Shown one piece after another: positions 26,953 to 36,509 of a stretch of DNA of 64,000 bases. The notes under the pieces were generated by a model. It saw nothing but the letters and a program-made list of their open reading frames with translations, was not told the DNA's origin and ran no database searches. Position numbers and translations under genes: made by a program. Origin of the DNA: Bacilli bacterium (GTDB lineage: Bacteria > Bacillota_I > Bacilli_A > RFN20 > CAG-826). The stretch spans positions 372,001 through 436,000 of the forward strand of contig DAOKYO010000001.1 in assembly GCA_035326105.1 (NCBI GenBank), read 5' to 3'. Positions within the stretch are counted from its first letter, which is position 1, and each line of letters starts with the position of its first letter.

Positions 26953-29203
26953 ATTCATTAAAGCACTTCCGATATATCCTAAAAAGTACATTCACGAAAT
27001 GAATATGACTTTTTTCTTTGTAAGCGAGATCGAGACTTCGGGTGCCGGTATTTTAAGAGTAACAGGCAATAGTATCTATCGCGTGTTTGATAACGGAAAA
27101 ATGATTGGCTATGGTCCGGCAAGAGCCGCTCACGAGTATTATCGAATCGATGAATTTGCGCTTTCTTTAACTTCCCATCACCGAATTGTTATTGAACTGG
27201 TTGGGTATAATTGCAATTCCTATTATTGCTTAAATACCGAGCCTTTTTTGCAGGCAGAGGCTGAAGAAAATGGCCATATTATTACCTATACAGGCGACAG
27301 TAAATTTGAATGTTTTCGTAATTTATCCCGCATTCAGAAGGTTGTGCGATTTTCTTTTCAGAGAACGTTTTCTGAATCATATAACTTTATCGAAAATCCG
27401 GATTTGTTTTTGCTTAAAAAGACAGAAGATTACCCCCCGGTGGCCTTCGATATTTTAACTAACAAAAAGTACTTACCGCGAAATGTCGCTTTTCCTATCT
27501 TTAGTGATGAATGTTTTGTATTAAAAGAAGTCGGTCGTTTTATCATTGATAAGACCAAACGGAAATATCATGATCGTTACATGGATTTGGATTTTCTAAA
27601 AATATTTCCTCCTAATCAGTGGGAAGTCAATCCCAACGATTTCATATCCTCTTTACGCTTTAAAAAAGCAGAAATTGAAACCTTAAAAGCGGGAACTTTT
27701 TGTACCTATCAGCTAGAAAATTCCAAGACAGGCTTTCTTGATTTTGAACTTGATTGTCGACAAGAATGCGATATTTACTTTGTTTTTGATGAAATTGATC
27801 AAGATTCGGATGGGAATTTAATCGATATATCTTTTTTTAGAAACACAACCCATAACATCGTCTCATACCATATGCAATCCGGGCATTATCATCATATGAC
27901 TATGGAACCTTATACAATGAAGTACTTGCGATTGATTGTTGGAAAAGGAGAAGTAAGTGTTTCAAGCATTAATTTAGTTAAATATGAGAACACTTCAATA
28001 AAGGCCAAATTATCATTTAGCGATGAGAAAATAGCGACTATTAGCAAAGCGGCAACGGCGACTTTTGCTCAAAATGCGGTCGATATTTTAATGGATTGCC
28101 CGTCCCGTGAACGAGCTGGCTGGCTTTTTGATTCATTCTTCACTTCGATGGCGGAAAATATATTAACCGGCAATAATCAAGTCGAGCGAAACTTTCTGGA
28201 AAATTATGCGCTTCTTAAGCAATATCCTTCCCTGCCTCAAGGTATGATACCCATGTGCTACCCGGGAGAATTTCCAGATGGGGTTTTTATTCCCAATTGG
28301 TCTTTGTTTTATATTTTGGAGTTAGCCAAGTATCTTCAATATACGGGGGATGAAAAACTGGTTAAAGCATCATTAGATAACGTTGAACATTTACTGGAGT
28401 ATTTTCAAAGGCTTGAAAATGAATTAGGCCTTTTAGAAAATCTGCAAGGATGGATATTTGTTGAGTGGTCCAAGGCTAATGATGATGATTTTGTCTCTGG
28501 GGTTAACTTTCCGTCAAATATGCTTTATGCCTCCGCGCTGGAAGCGGCCTCAATTCTACTAAAGCGTCCTTCGCTATCAATCAAAGCACAAACGATAAAA
28601 GAGGCAATTAATAAATATAGTTTTGATGGGCAGTTTTACCAAGATAATCTTTTGCGGGATAAAACCAATAAACTGGTTAAAACCGGTCACATCAGTGAAA
28701 CCTGCCAATACTATGCCTTTTACTTTAAGGTAGCGACCCAAGAAAGTCGCCCGCAATTATTTAAGCTTTTATTGGAAAAATTTGGTCCCAAAAGGGATGA
28801 TAAAACCATTTATCCGCAAGTATATAAATCCAATGTTTTAATTGGTGACTATTTACGTCTTTTTATTCTTCTTGATTATTCCTACCTTTTTCAAGTCGAA
28901 GATGAAACTATCAATTATTTTTATCGAATGGCGGATCTTACCGGAACCATATGGGAACACGATTCGCCGACAGCAAGTTTAAACCACGGACTTACAAGTT
29001 GCTTGTTGAATATTCTCTTAGAAGCATATTTGGGAATCAAAGAAATCAATCACCACGGACATTATTTAGTTATGCGCTCAAAAGCCCTTCCTAAAAATGC
29101 AGCGTATGAAATTGACACGTCATACGGACCAATTACAATTTCAAACAATCACGGAAAGATAAGTATTATAAAGCCGGATATATATCAGATAATCTATGAG
29201 TAG
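26942..29203 (+). CDS. Alpha-L-rhamnosidase-like protein (GH78)
   Basis: The 753-aa protein has no signal peptide. N-terminal beta-sandwich domains (GNSIYRVFDNGKMIGYGPARA) precede an (alpha/alpha)6 barrel containing DCPSRERAGWLFD near residue 385, the family's general-acid signature, and FVEWSKANDDD, a second acidic active-site segment. It should remove terminal L-rhamnose from imported oligosaccharides, feeding the rhamnulose pathway at 6882-10223. It overlaps the GH127-like gene by 11 bp. No good terminator follows. Confidence 0.82.
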   Translation: MSDRFIKALPIYPKKYIHEMNMTFFFVSEIETSGAGILRVTGNSIYRVFDNGKMIGYGPARAAHEYYRIDEFALSLTSHHRIVIELVGYNCNSYYCLNTEPFLQAEAEENGHIITYTGDSKFECFRNLSRIQKVVRFSFQRTFSESYNFIENPDLFLLKKTEDYPPVAFDILTNKKYLPRNVAFPIFSDECFVLKEVGRFIIDKTKRKYHDRYMDLDFLKIFPPNQWEVNPNDFISSLRFKKAEIETLKAGTFCTYQLENSKTGFLDFELDCRQECDIYFVFDEIDQDSDGNLIDISFFRNTTHNIVSYHMQSGHYHHMTMEPYTMKYLRLIVGKGEVSVSSINLVKYENTSIKAKLSFSDEKIATISKAATATFAQNAVDILMDCPSRERAGWLFDSFFTSMAENILTGNNQVERNFLENYALLKQYPSLPQGMIPMCYPGEFPDGVFIPNWSLFYILELAKYLQYTGDEKLVKASLDNVEHLLEYFQRLENELGLLENLQGWIFVEWSKANDDDFVSGVNFPSNMLYASALEAASILLKRPSLSIKAQTIKEAINKYSFDGQFYQDNLLRDKTNKLVKTGHISETCQYYAFYFKVATQESRPQLFKLLLEKFGPKRDDKTIYPQVYKSNVLIGDYLRLFILLDYSYLFQVEDETINYFYRMADLTGTIWEHDSPTASLNHGLTSCLLNILLEAYLGIKEINHHGHYLVMRSKALPKNAAYEIDTSYGPITISNNHGKISIIKPDIYQIIYE

Positions 29204-29340
29204 ATGTTTTTAAGATAAAAAAGACGATTTTTTGAAGTATTCCTAAAAACTTTTTTTGACGATTTATAAAAATAAAACTTATTTCGATGAGAACTGGATT
29301 TTTAAGTAATCAGCACCCATTAATTTCGACAAGGGCAAAA

Positions 29341-29355
29341 AGAAAGCGCTTTTCT
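29341..29355. promoter_or_regulatory. Possible second cre-like palindrome
   Basis: AGAAAGCGCTTTTCT has the AAAGCGCTTT core of a CcpA site but misses the outer bases of the consensus. It lies about 45 bp upstream of a better cre, so it may be an auxiliary site. Confidence 0.3.
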
Positions 29356-29383
29356 TTTCCATTACTTAATTTTTAGTTAAGTG

Positions 29384-29411
29384 TTGACAACGCTTACATT
29401 GGTGTTAATAT
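29384..29411 (+). promoter_or_regulatory. Promoter with overlapping cre for the nucleoside operon
   Basis: A -35 TTGACA (29384-29389) and -10 TAATAT (29406-29411) are separated by 16 bp. A cre-like TGACAACGCTTACA (29385-29398) lies across the -35 and spacer, where bound CcpA would directly exclude RNA polymerase. The start codon of the GntR gene is 43 bp downstream of the -10. Confidence 0.7.
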
Positions 29412-29416
29412 TTATG

Positions 29417-29436
29417 TGGTTATGATGTTATAACCA
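29417..29436. promoter_or_regulatory. Inverted repeat, probable GntR operator
   Basis: TGGTTAT and ATAACCA are perfect 7-bp inverted repeats with a 6-bp spacer, placed just after the -10. Size and position suit a dimeric HutC-type GntR repressor, and the neighbouring gene encodes one, so autoregulation is likely. Confidence 0.6.
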
Positions 29437-29454
29437 GTTAAACGGAGAGCACTT

Positions 29455-30186
29455 ATGGAAGATTTTTTAGCCCCTAAGTATTACTTATTAAAAAAGGAAA
29501 TTGTTCATCAAATTGACAACGAAGTTTTTAAAGACGGCGAATTAATTCCCAGCGAGCGCGAATTGGTCCAAAAGTATGGTGTCTCGCGTATTACCGTTCG
29601 TCGGGCCATCGATGAATTGGTCAGTGAAGGTTACCTATATCGCGTTCAAGGCAAGGGTACCTTTGTTAAAAGTAATTTACTTGAGCAAAACATAATAACC
29701 CTTAATAGCATTACGCAAGACATTATTGCGATGAATAAGAAACCGCGCCGTATTGTCAATCGTGTGGAAATTGCTCCTTCGTTTCCGAAGCGAACAAAAG
29801 AGTTAGAGATAAATCCTAATGACAAGTTAATCATTATCGATCGTTTGTATTTAGGTGATGATGAACCGGTTACTCGAACAATATCCTATATTCCGTATAA
29901 ATATTTTCCGGGATTAGAAAAGTATGATTTTGTCAAAAATTCCTTATTTGAAGTCCTTGAGAAAGATTATGGAGTAAAGATTACCCGTGGTCTAAGAACA
30001 ATTGAAGCAATAAATCCGCCTGAAGGCGTGGCCGAGATGCTTCAAATTAAAAAACAACCAGTGATTCTATTTAGAGGAACAACCTATGCCTTAGTTAATG
30101 GCAAAGAAGTGCCAATTGAATCATTTAAATCTTATTATCGGTCTGACAATCGGCGATTCTCAATTAGCCAAGTAAAAATTGGCTGA
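29455..30186 (+). CDS. GntR/HutC-family transcriptional regulator
   Basis: The 243-aa protein has an N-terminal winged helix (LIPSERELVQKYGVSRITVRRAIDELVSEGYLYRVQGKGTFV, residues about 25-70) and a C-terminal UTRA ligand-binding domain (about 90-235). It is the first gene of a nucleoside uptake and breakdown operon and probably represses it until a nucleoside, or a metabolite such as a phosphorylated sugar, binds. The inverted repeat at 29417 is its likely operator. Confidence 0.9.
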   Translation: MEDFLAPKYYLLKKEIVHQIDNEVFKDGELIPSERELVQKYGVSRITVRRAIDELVSEGYLYRVQGKGTFVKSNLLEQNIITLNSITQDIIAMNKKPRRIVNRVEIAPSFPKRTKELEINPNDKLIIIDRLYLGDDEPVTRTISYIPYKYFPGLEKYDFVKNSLFEVLEKDYGVKITRGLRTIEAINPPEGVAEMLQIKKQPVILFRGTTYALVNGKEVPIESFKSYYRSDNRRFSISQVKIG

Positions 30187-30221
30187 AACATATACACTGT
30201 TTCATCACGAAAGGAGAAAGT

Positions 30222-31373
30222 ATGAAAAAAAAGTGGATGTTGTCGATGTCGATGTTGTTGCCGTTGATGCTTGCCGGATGTGGAGGTGGCAATTCATCTA
30301 CTAAAGTGGGGTTAATTGTATCCGCGGCGGGAGCCAATGATAACGGGTACAATCAGTCGGCGATTGCGGGTTTGACTAAGGCGGCGAGTGATTTCAATAT
30401 CTCGCAAAAAGTTGTTAACAGTGCCGATGACGTGCCGGGTTCATTGGAAGCTTTGGCTGAAGATGGTTATAAACTTATCTTCTCCCTCGAGTACAATTTC
30501 GATGCCTTAATTACCAATGATGGTTCGGGCAAATCAATTGCGGAGAAGTATCCGGATACGACTTTCGTCGTCTTCAATGCTTTCGCTAATACGGATAGCA
30601 CGGGAGTTCGGGTTCATGACAACGTAGTTGAAGTGTTGTTTAACATTGCCCAGTCATCATTCTTAGCCGGAGCACTGGCGGTTATGGTCAATGAGGCGAA
30701 CGATGTCTTATTTACCTCGGATGATTACCATTTTACCCCAGTAAATCAATATCGGGGTGTAGGTTTCATCGGCGGAACGCAATCAGATGGAATTACCGTC
30801 TTCGGCAATGGATTTGCCCAAGGCGCCAACTACGCCGCCCAAGACGCCGATGTGAATTACAATCTATATCAAACATATAGTGCCGGATTTGGGGCTTCAA
30901 CGGAAAACTACAATACTATTGCCTCCTATTATGACGCCGGTGTCAATGTCGTGTTTGCGGCGGCAGGTGGCGTTTCAACAAATATGAAAAATGCCGCTAG
31001 TAATAAGGGAAAACTTTCAATTGATGTTGATGCCAATCAAGACGCCTCCGTTCCTGGATATGTTTTAACCAGCGTGCTTAAAAACACCGAAGTAGCAGTC
31101 TATGACTTAGTCGGAAAATTCTTGGACAATAAACTCACCGAGAAAGATTATTACTATGATCTTGACAGCGGAGCGACCGGGATTACCGATTTAGCCACGA
31201 TTTCCAGTTATATTGATACGTCAGAAACGGCACAAGCCAAATGGACGGAGATTAAAGACAAAATTGAAGATATTAAAGATGATATCGCCGACGGAACGAT
31301 TACGGTTGTCGATTCTCAAAAAGGTGAGACATTGGATTTTTCAACTTTGCATAATATTACGAAAGCCAACTAG
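30222..31373 (+). CDS. BMP-family nucleoside-binding lipoprotein
   Basis: The 383-aa precursor has a lipobox MLAGC (Cys near residue 20) followed by GGGNSS. The start of the mature region, GLIVSAAGANDNGYNQSAIAGL, is typical of BMP/PnrA-type purine-nucleoside-binding proteins, as is the GVGFIGGTQSDGITVFGNGF block. It is lipid-anchored outside and hands nucleosides to the ABC transporter encoded by the next three genes. Which nucleoside is bound cannot be told; the downstream enzymes suggest an unusual one. Confidence 0.9.
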   Translation: MKKKWMLSMSMLLPLMLAGCGGGNSSTKVGLIVSAAGANDNGYNQSAIAGLTKAASDFNISQKVVNSADDVPGSLEALAEDGYKLIFSLEYNFDALITNDGSGKSIAEKYPDTTFVVFNAFANTDSTGVRVHDNVVEVLFNIAQSSFLAGALAVMVNEANDVLFTSDDYHFTPVNQYRGVGFIGGTQSDGITVFGNGFAQGANYAAQDADVNYNLYQTYSAGFGASTENYNTIASYYDAGVNVVFAAAGGVSTNMKNAASNKGKLSIDVDANQDASVPGYVLTSVLKNTEVAVYDLVGKFLDNKLTEKDYYYDLDSGATGITDLATISSYIDTSETAQAKWTEIKDKIEDIKDDIADGTITVVDSQKGETLDFSTLHNITKAN

Positions 31374-31404
31374 TCGTTAAAATTTTTAAGGAAGTTATAT
31401 TAAC

Positions 31405-32994
31405 ATGGATATCATCAAGACGATAAATTTAACCAAAGAATTCGGTCCCCTCGTAGCTAACGATCACATTAATCTCACCGTTAAGGATAATGAGGTTAAG
31501 GCAATTGTCGGTGAAAATGGGGCCGGAAAATCCACGTTAATGAACATGCTTTATGGTTTGATTAAGCCGACGAGCGGAGAGATTTATGTCGAAAACGAAC
31601 TAGTCACTCTCCGCTCGCCAAATGATGCCATTAGTCGCGGAATCGGGATGGTGCACCAACATTTTAAGTTGGTGCCCAGCCTGACCGTTTTTGAAAATAT
31701 TCTTTTAGGAGTCGAAATTAATAAAGAAGTGACAGTTGGTAAAAAGAGAATTCGATTACCGGGTATTAATCGTCACAAGGAACTTGAAGTTGTAAAAAAT
31801 CTCATCGATAAGTATGAGTTAAATATAAATCCGGATGAAGAGGTCAAGAAACTTTCCATCGGAGCCAAACAAAAAGTCGAAATTTTAAAGATGCTTTATC
31901 GGCAAGTTAAAATTCTAATTTTTGATGAACCAACGGCGGTTTTAACTCCGCAGGAAATACTTGTTTTTTACACGATGCTCAGAAACTTAAAAGCCAAAGG
32001 GACCACAATTATCTTGATTACCCATAAGTTGCAGGAAGTAATCGACATTTCCGATTCAGTCACAGTGATTAAAAAAGGAAAAGTGGTTGCAAATTTAGCC
32101 ACTAAAGATACGACGAAAAAACAATTAGCTCAACTGATGGTGGGGCGCGATGTCCTTTTAAACGTCAGCAAGACCTATGCGGATTATCAAAAGCAAGAAT
32201 CGGTTTATCGATTGGAACATGTATCGACAATTAATCGCAGCGGAGTGGAAGTGGTATCCGATGTTAGCCTAAATCTCCATCGGGGCGAAATTGTCGGCAT
32301 AGCCGGGGTTGAAGGAAATGGACAGAGTGAACTCTTGGATCTAATGAGTGGACTTTTGCAATCAACCCAAGGAAAAATCTTTCTTCATAATCAAGATATT
32401 ACCAACGTCCTGCCGGAAAAATTAAGAAAAAAACACATGGCCTTTATTCCCGAAGATCGTTACGAACAGGGTTTATGCCGTGATATGACGATCTGTGACA
32501 ACATGATTGCCGGCTATCACGATAGCGATGATATTTGCCATATGGGTTTTATCTCGGCAAAAAAGAAAATGGATAAAGCCGAACATTTAGCTTCAAAATA
32601 TGACATTCGCCTTAATTCATTAAAAGACAATATTTCTTCTCTTTCCGGCGGTAATGCGCAAAAAGTAATTATTGCGCGAGAATTTGCTTCCGATCCGGAT
32701 ATTTTGATTGCCGCTCAACCGACAAGAGGCGTGGATATCGGAGCGATTGAGTACATTCATAAGAGTCTGCTTGATCTACAAAATCACGGGAAATCAATCC
32801 TTTTGGTTTCAAGCGAACTATCGGAAATAATGTCATTGAGCGATCGGATATTAGTCATGTACAAAGGACGAATTATCGGCCAGTTGGATGCAAAGAATGC
32901 CTCCCGAGAAGAAGTTGGGTATTTGATGATGGGAATTATTGATAGTAAAGAAGGAGGTAGCGAGCATGAAGGTCAAAATGTTATCGATGAGTAA
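31405..32994 (+). CDS. Nucleoside ABC transporter ATPase (two NBDs)
   Basis: The 529-aa protein has two fused ATPase domains, as in RbsA/NupO. The first has Walker A GENGAGKST, signature LSIGAKQK and Walker B ILIFDEPTA. The second has a degenerate Walker A (GVEGNGQSE), signature LSGGNAQK and a Walker B reading ILIAAQPTRG, where the usual acidic residues are replaced; this asymmetry is common in the family. It follows the binding protein and overlaps the first permease gene by 29 bp. Confidence 0.92.
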   Translation: MDIIKTINLTKEFGPLVANDHINLTVKDNEVKAIVGENGAGKSTLMNMLYGLIKPTSGEIYVENELVTLRSPNDAISRGIGMVHQHFKLVPSLTVFENILLGVEINKEVTVGKKRIRLPGINRHKELEVVKNLIDKYELNINPDEEVKKLSIGAKQKVEILKMLYRQVKILIFDEPTAVLTPQEILVFYTMLRNLKAKGTTIILITHKLQEVIDISDSVTVIKKGKVVANLATKDTTKKQLAQLMVGRDVLLNVSKTYADYQKQESVYRLEHVSTINRSGVEVVSDVSLNLHRGEIVGIAGVEGNGQSELLDLMSGLLQSTQGKIFLHNQDITNVLPEKLRKKHMAFIPEDRYEQGLCRDMTICDNMIAGYHDSDDICHMGFISAKKKMDKAEHLASKYDIRLNSLKDNISSLSGGNAQKVIIAREFASDPDILIAAQPTRGVDIGAIEYIHKSLLDLQNHGKSILLVSSELSEIMSLSDRILVMYKGRIIGQLDAKNASREEVGYLMMGIIDSKEGGSEHEGQNVIDE

Positions 32995-34078
32995 AGAGAA
33001 ATGGACTAAGCTCGGATATGGGACTTTAAACGCTATTATCCCGATTATTATCGCTTTCCTTTTAGGAGCAGTGGCCATTTTGTTAGCTCAAGAAAATCCG
33101 TTGTTGGCCTATGGTACCATTTTCTATCGTTCGTTTTTAAAGTGGGACGGATTCTTAAAAACTCTTCACTATGCGGCGCCATTGATTTTATCGGGCTTGG
33201 CAATTGCCTTTAGTTTTAAGGCCGGTCTATTCAATATGGGAATTGAAGGGCAAATTATATCAGCCGGCTTTGTCGTGGCTATTTTTGGCAACAAGCTGGC
33301 TTTTCTTCCTCCGATAATTCTCATTCCTTTATTGCTTATTATCGGAACCATTACAGGGGTAATAATGGCCATCATTCCCGCCATTTTAAAAGCGAAGTAC
33401 AACGTTAATGAAATGGTTGTTACTTTACTCTTAAATTATGCGATTGCATTAATTCTTGAATATCTTACCTCAAATATTTTCCGTGACCCCGGAAGCGGAT
33501 ATGTTTCCACACCAATGATTGGCAACAATGCAATATTCACCCGTATCGGTGATAGCAAGCTAACTGTTTTCTTCTTTATCGTCCTGGCAGTATTTGTTCT
33601 GTTTTACTTTATTATGAATCACAGCAAGTTGGGATTTGAGATAACTGCCTTAGGAAAAAACAGAAGTTTCGCTGAAGCCACTGGCATGAATATTCAAAAG
33701 AAAATCATCGTCATTATGCTGACCAGCGGAGCATTGGCGGGTTTGGCGGGGGCGGGCTGGATGATGTCGGAAAAATTCTCCTATACTTTATCTTTTTCCG
33801 GAACGGCAGGCTTAGGCTGGGAAGGAATGCTTATTGCCCTTTTAGGAAATCATAGCCCGTTGGGGATATTGGTGGCGGCGATATTTTACTCCGTATTAAA
33901 AACGGGTTCTTCCAGCGTAGCCATATTTACAAACGTTCCCTCGGAAATTGTCTTGCTCATTCAAGCTTTGATTGTTTTGATGCTTTCGCTTAAAACCTTT
34001 GTCAAACCGCGCGTAAACACAAAGGAAACCCACTTTAAAAAAGAAAAGGTCAGAGACGAAAGAAAGGCGGAAAAGTAA
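32966..34078 (+). CDS. Nucleoside ABC transporter permease 1
   Basis: I choose ATG 32966, which follows AAGGAGGTAGCG at good spacing; the longer frame from 32939 has no RBS. The 370-aa protein has about eight to ten transmembrane segments and the family blocks APLILSGLAIAFSFKAGLFNMGIEGQ and TALGKNRSFAEATGMN, as in NupP/YufP. Start overlaps the ATPase gene by 29 bp. A charged, Lys-rich tail ends the protein. Confidence 0.9.
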   Translation: MKVKMLSMSKEKWTKLGYGTLNAIIPIIIAFLLGAVAILLAQENPLLAYGTIFYRSFLKWDGFLKTLHYAAPLILSGLAIAFSFKAGLFNMGIEGQIISAGFVVAIFGNKLAFLPPIILIPLLLIIGTITGVIMAIIPAILKAKYNVNEMVVTLLLNYAIALILEYLTSNIFRDPGSGYVSTPMIGNNAIFTRIGDSKLTVFFFIVLAVFVLFYFIMNHSKLGFEITALGKNRSFAEATGMNIQKKIIVIMLTSGALAGLAGAGWMMSEKFSYTLSFSGTAGLGWEGMLIALLGNHSPLGILVAAIFYSVLKTGSSSVAIFTNVPSEIVLLIQALIVLMLSLKTFVKPRVNTKETHFKKEKVRDERKAEK

Positions 34079-34079
34079 C

Positions 34080-34997
34080 ATGGATTTTATAATTAAAATT
34101 TTGTTTGATTCGCTATATTTTAGTGGACCGATTATCCTTATTGCTCTCGGAGGCCTTTTTGCTTATAAAGCCGGTATCGTAAATATCGGTTTGGATGGTT
34201 TTATGCTTTTTGGAGCACTAGCTTCAACCTTAATTCTTTACTTTACGAAGAGTTGGGCTTTAGCCTTACTTGGCGGTATTGTAATCGGCATTTTGCTGGG
34301 AGTATTATTCTCCTTCTTCGGAGTAACGAAAAAAGCAAATTTTATTATCACCGGTTTTGCAATCGGTCTGTTATCGACCGCCGCCGGCAAATACGCTCTA
34401 GCGCTTATGCACGACACCTCAATCAATGTCATTGGCATTCTATCGACGGGGGCCAGTCGATTAAATATTCCGCTAATCGAAGATATTCCTTTTATTGGCC
34501 CAATTATCTCAGGCCATACTTATCTCACATATTTCGCCTATATCAGTATCTTCCTTGTCGGCTTCATTATGAAGAAAACAAAGTTTGGAACTTATGTTCG
34601 TGTGGTAGGTGAATCGGAGGAAGCCGCACGGTCAGTCGGAATCAACATTAACCGCATAAAGTACTTAGCGGTCATTATCGGCGGAATTTTTACCGCTCTA
34701 GCCGGGTATGAAGTAGCTATTGTGCAACTGTCGTCGTACACAACGGATATTACCGCCGGTATGGGCTTCATCGCTTTAGCGGCGATATATTGTGGTGACG
34801 GTGACCCGGGAAAGGTTTCGATATATGCAATTCTATTTGGAGTTGCGCAGGCACTATCGGTCAATCTTGCTATTCGAATCGGCAGTATTGCGGGGTTATT
34901 GAAAATCATTCCTTATATCACTATCGTCATCGTGCTCTTCGTTGTTGCCTTAATTAAAAATCGGAAAAGCTTATATCGGGGGTTTATTTATGAATAA
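34080..34997 (+). CDS. Nucleoside ABC transporter permease 2
   Basis: The 305-aa membrane protein resembles NupQ/YufQ: GGLFAYKAGIVNIGLDGFMLFGA near the N-terminus and VVGESEEAARSVGININRIKYLAVIIGG in the middle. It starts one base after the first permease ends and overlaps the hydrolase gene by 8 bp. With the BMP lipoprotein, the two-domain ATPase and permease 1 it completes a nucleoside importer. Confidence 0.9.
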   Translation: MDFIIKILFDSLYFSGPIILIALGGLFAYKAGIVNIGLDGFMLFGALASTLILYFTKSWALALLGGIVIGILLGVLFSFFGVTKKANFIITGFAIGLLSTAAGKYALALMHDTSINVIGILSTGASRLNIPLIEDIPFIGPIISGHTYLTYFAYISIFLVGFIMKKTKFGTYVRVVGESEEAARSVGININRIKYLAVIIGGIFTALAGYEVAIVQLSSYTTDITAGMGFIALAAIYCGDGDPGKVSIYAILFGVAQALSVNLAIRIGSIAGLLKIIPYITIVIVLFVVALIKNRKSLYRGFIYE

Positions 34998-35556
34998 GAA
35001 GTATGCGCTAATTGTGGTTGATATGGTATACGATTTTACTAATCCCAATGGTAAAATCTTCTATCCCTTAAATGTCGACTTATTGCCTAAAATTAAGGAT
35101 TTCATTGCCGAAGTCAGAAAATATGGGGTTCAAATCATTTATATGCAACACTCAGTAACAAAGAGAATGCTTGAAGAGTCTCCGAAGAAAACGAGAGAAT
35201 GTTGCTTGGTCGGTACCAAGGGTGAACAGATTGACGAGCGTTTAGAAATCCGACCCGAGGATTTGGTAATTAAAAAACATAAGTACAGTTCATTTTTTGA
35301 GACCGGGCTTGATCAAGAATTAAAGAGTCGCGGAATTGACCATATTATCGTTGCGGGAACAAAAACGAACAACTGTGTTTTTGCTACAGTTTTAGATGCG
35401 TATAATCTCAACTATCACGCGTTTGTTCCAAAAGAATTAGTAGGCACTACCGATTATGAAACTAATGGCGTATACCTTCGGGATATGGGCAAATACCTAT
35501 GTGAAGTAATGAGTGACCGGGAGATTATTGCTCATCTTCAGGAAGGGATACTATGA
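34990..35556 (+). CDS. Isochorismatase-family cysteine hydrolase
   Basis: The 188-aa protein has the catalytic triad of the family: D11 (ALIVVDMVYDF), K98 (KKHKYSSFF) and C129 (GTKTNNCVFA). Members include nicotinamidase, ureidoacrylate amidohydrolase and carbamoylsarcosine hydrolase; all cleave an amide or carbamoyl bond through the Cys. Its position inside a nucleoside operon, overlapping both neighbours, suggests it acts on the base released by the phosphorylase or on an amide-bearing base. Nicotinamidase acting on base from nicotinamide riboside is one option, not proven. Confidence 0.85.
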   Translation: MNKKYALIVVDMVYDFTNPNGKIFYPLNVDLLPKIKDFIAEVRKYGVQIIYMQHSVTKRMLEESPKKTRECCLVGTKGEQIDERLEIRPEDLVIKKHKYSSFFETGLDQELKSRGIDHIIVAGTKTNNCVFATVLDAYNLNYHAFVPKELVGTTDYETNGVYLRDMGKYLCEVMSDREIIAHLQEGIL

Positions 35557-36506
35557 AAAAATACGATGTCATCATCAGTGGATATATTGCTTTTGATCGG
35601 GTGATTAAAATTGCCAGTCTCGCTAAAATCGGCAAAACTTCAATCATCACCAATAATGATAATAATGTTATCGAGTTTGGCGGTTGCGGAATTAACGTGG
35701 CCGTTGATCTGGCGACGCTTGGCTATAAAACACTCCCGGTTATCCGTGTGGGCGATGACTATGAAAGCAGTGGTTTTGCTTATTTTGTTAAAAATCACCG
35801 CTTAAGCGAAGCTGCCATTAAAAAAGTAACCGGTGTAAATTGCAGTTCCTGTTATTTGGTTGAAAACCCAAGTATGGATCACATCACGCTATATTATCCG
35901 GGTTCGATGGATGAAAAGTACTTTCTTAGTTACGATGAAGATTGGTTTAAGGAAAGCAAATTCGCCCTTATGACAGTAGCCAGCCGAAAGGATAATGAAG
36001 CATTTCTCGCGCTGACAGGCAAATACCATTTACCCACCTATTTTGGGATGAAAATGGATAAAACGGCTTTTCCTCCAGCCTTTCTTCGCAAAGTTTTAAA
36101 ACGAGTCAGCGGTGTTTTTGCTAATAAGGTAGAAATCACTTATATTAAGCAAATTCTTCATATCGAACATACCAATCAAATGTTTTCTTTTAATAGCAAT
36201 TTGCAATTTGTTGTTGTCACTAATGGTAAAAAAGGAAGCACTATTTATTATCGTAACGACAATAAGATTGAAAAAGCTACGATTGGAATTGTCCCGGCGG
36301 ATGAATTTGTCTCTACGGTTGGTTCGGGCGACGCTTATATGGCAGGCTTTATTTATGGATTAATCAAAGAGAAGGATTACTTACAATCGGCGAAGCTTGG
36401 GGCCACATTGGCGACTTGTATTATTGAGGGGGTCGGAGCTACAAGCTCGGCTCCAGATGAAAAGCAATTGTGGGAACGGTATTATCGTTTCTTTGGAAAG
36501 GAATAA
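35553..36506 (+). CDS. PfkB-family (ribokinase-like) sugar or nucleoside kinase
   Basis: The 317-aa protein has the PfkB fold signatures: GGCGINVAVDLATLGYKTLPVIRVGDD near the N-terminus and the C-terminal anion hole/catalytic segment TVGSGDAYMAGF with its Asp. The family covers ribokinase, pseudouridine kinase, adenosine kinase and ribose-1-phosphate kinase. Placed before a nucleoside phosphorylase, it could phosphorylate the nucleoside or the released pentose phosphate. It overlaps the hydrolase gene by 4 bp. Confidence 0.85.
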   Translation: MKKYDVIISGYIAFDRVIKIASLAKIGKTSIITNNDNNVIEFGGCGINVAVDLATLGYKTLPVIRVGDDYESSGFAYFVKNHRLSEAAIKKVTGVNCSSCYLVENPSMDHITLYYPGSMDEKYFLSYDEDWFKESKFALMTVASRKDNEAFLALTGKYHLPTYFGMKMDKTAFPPAFLRKVLKRVSGVFANKVEITYIKQILHIEHTNQMFSFNSNLQFVVVTNGKKGSTIYYRNDNKIEKATIGIVPADEFVSTVGSGDAYMAGFIYGLIKEKDYLQSAKLGATLATCIIEGVGATSSAPDEKQLWERYYRFFGKE

Positions 36507-36509
36507 ATT

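Noticed and set aside
32966..32994. Frameshift between nucleoside ATPase and permease
   Set aside because: The 29-bp overlap has a strong RBS and intact N-terminus for the permease; it is normal coupling.
34253..34612. 119-codon plus-strand frame within permease 2
   Set aside because: Alternative frame of a clear membrane protein gene; the overlapping family motifs decide for the permease.
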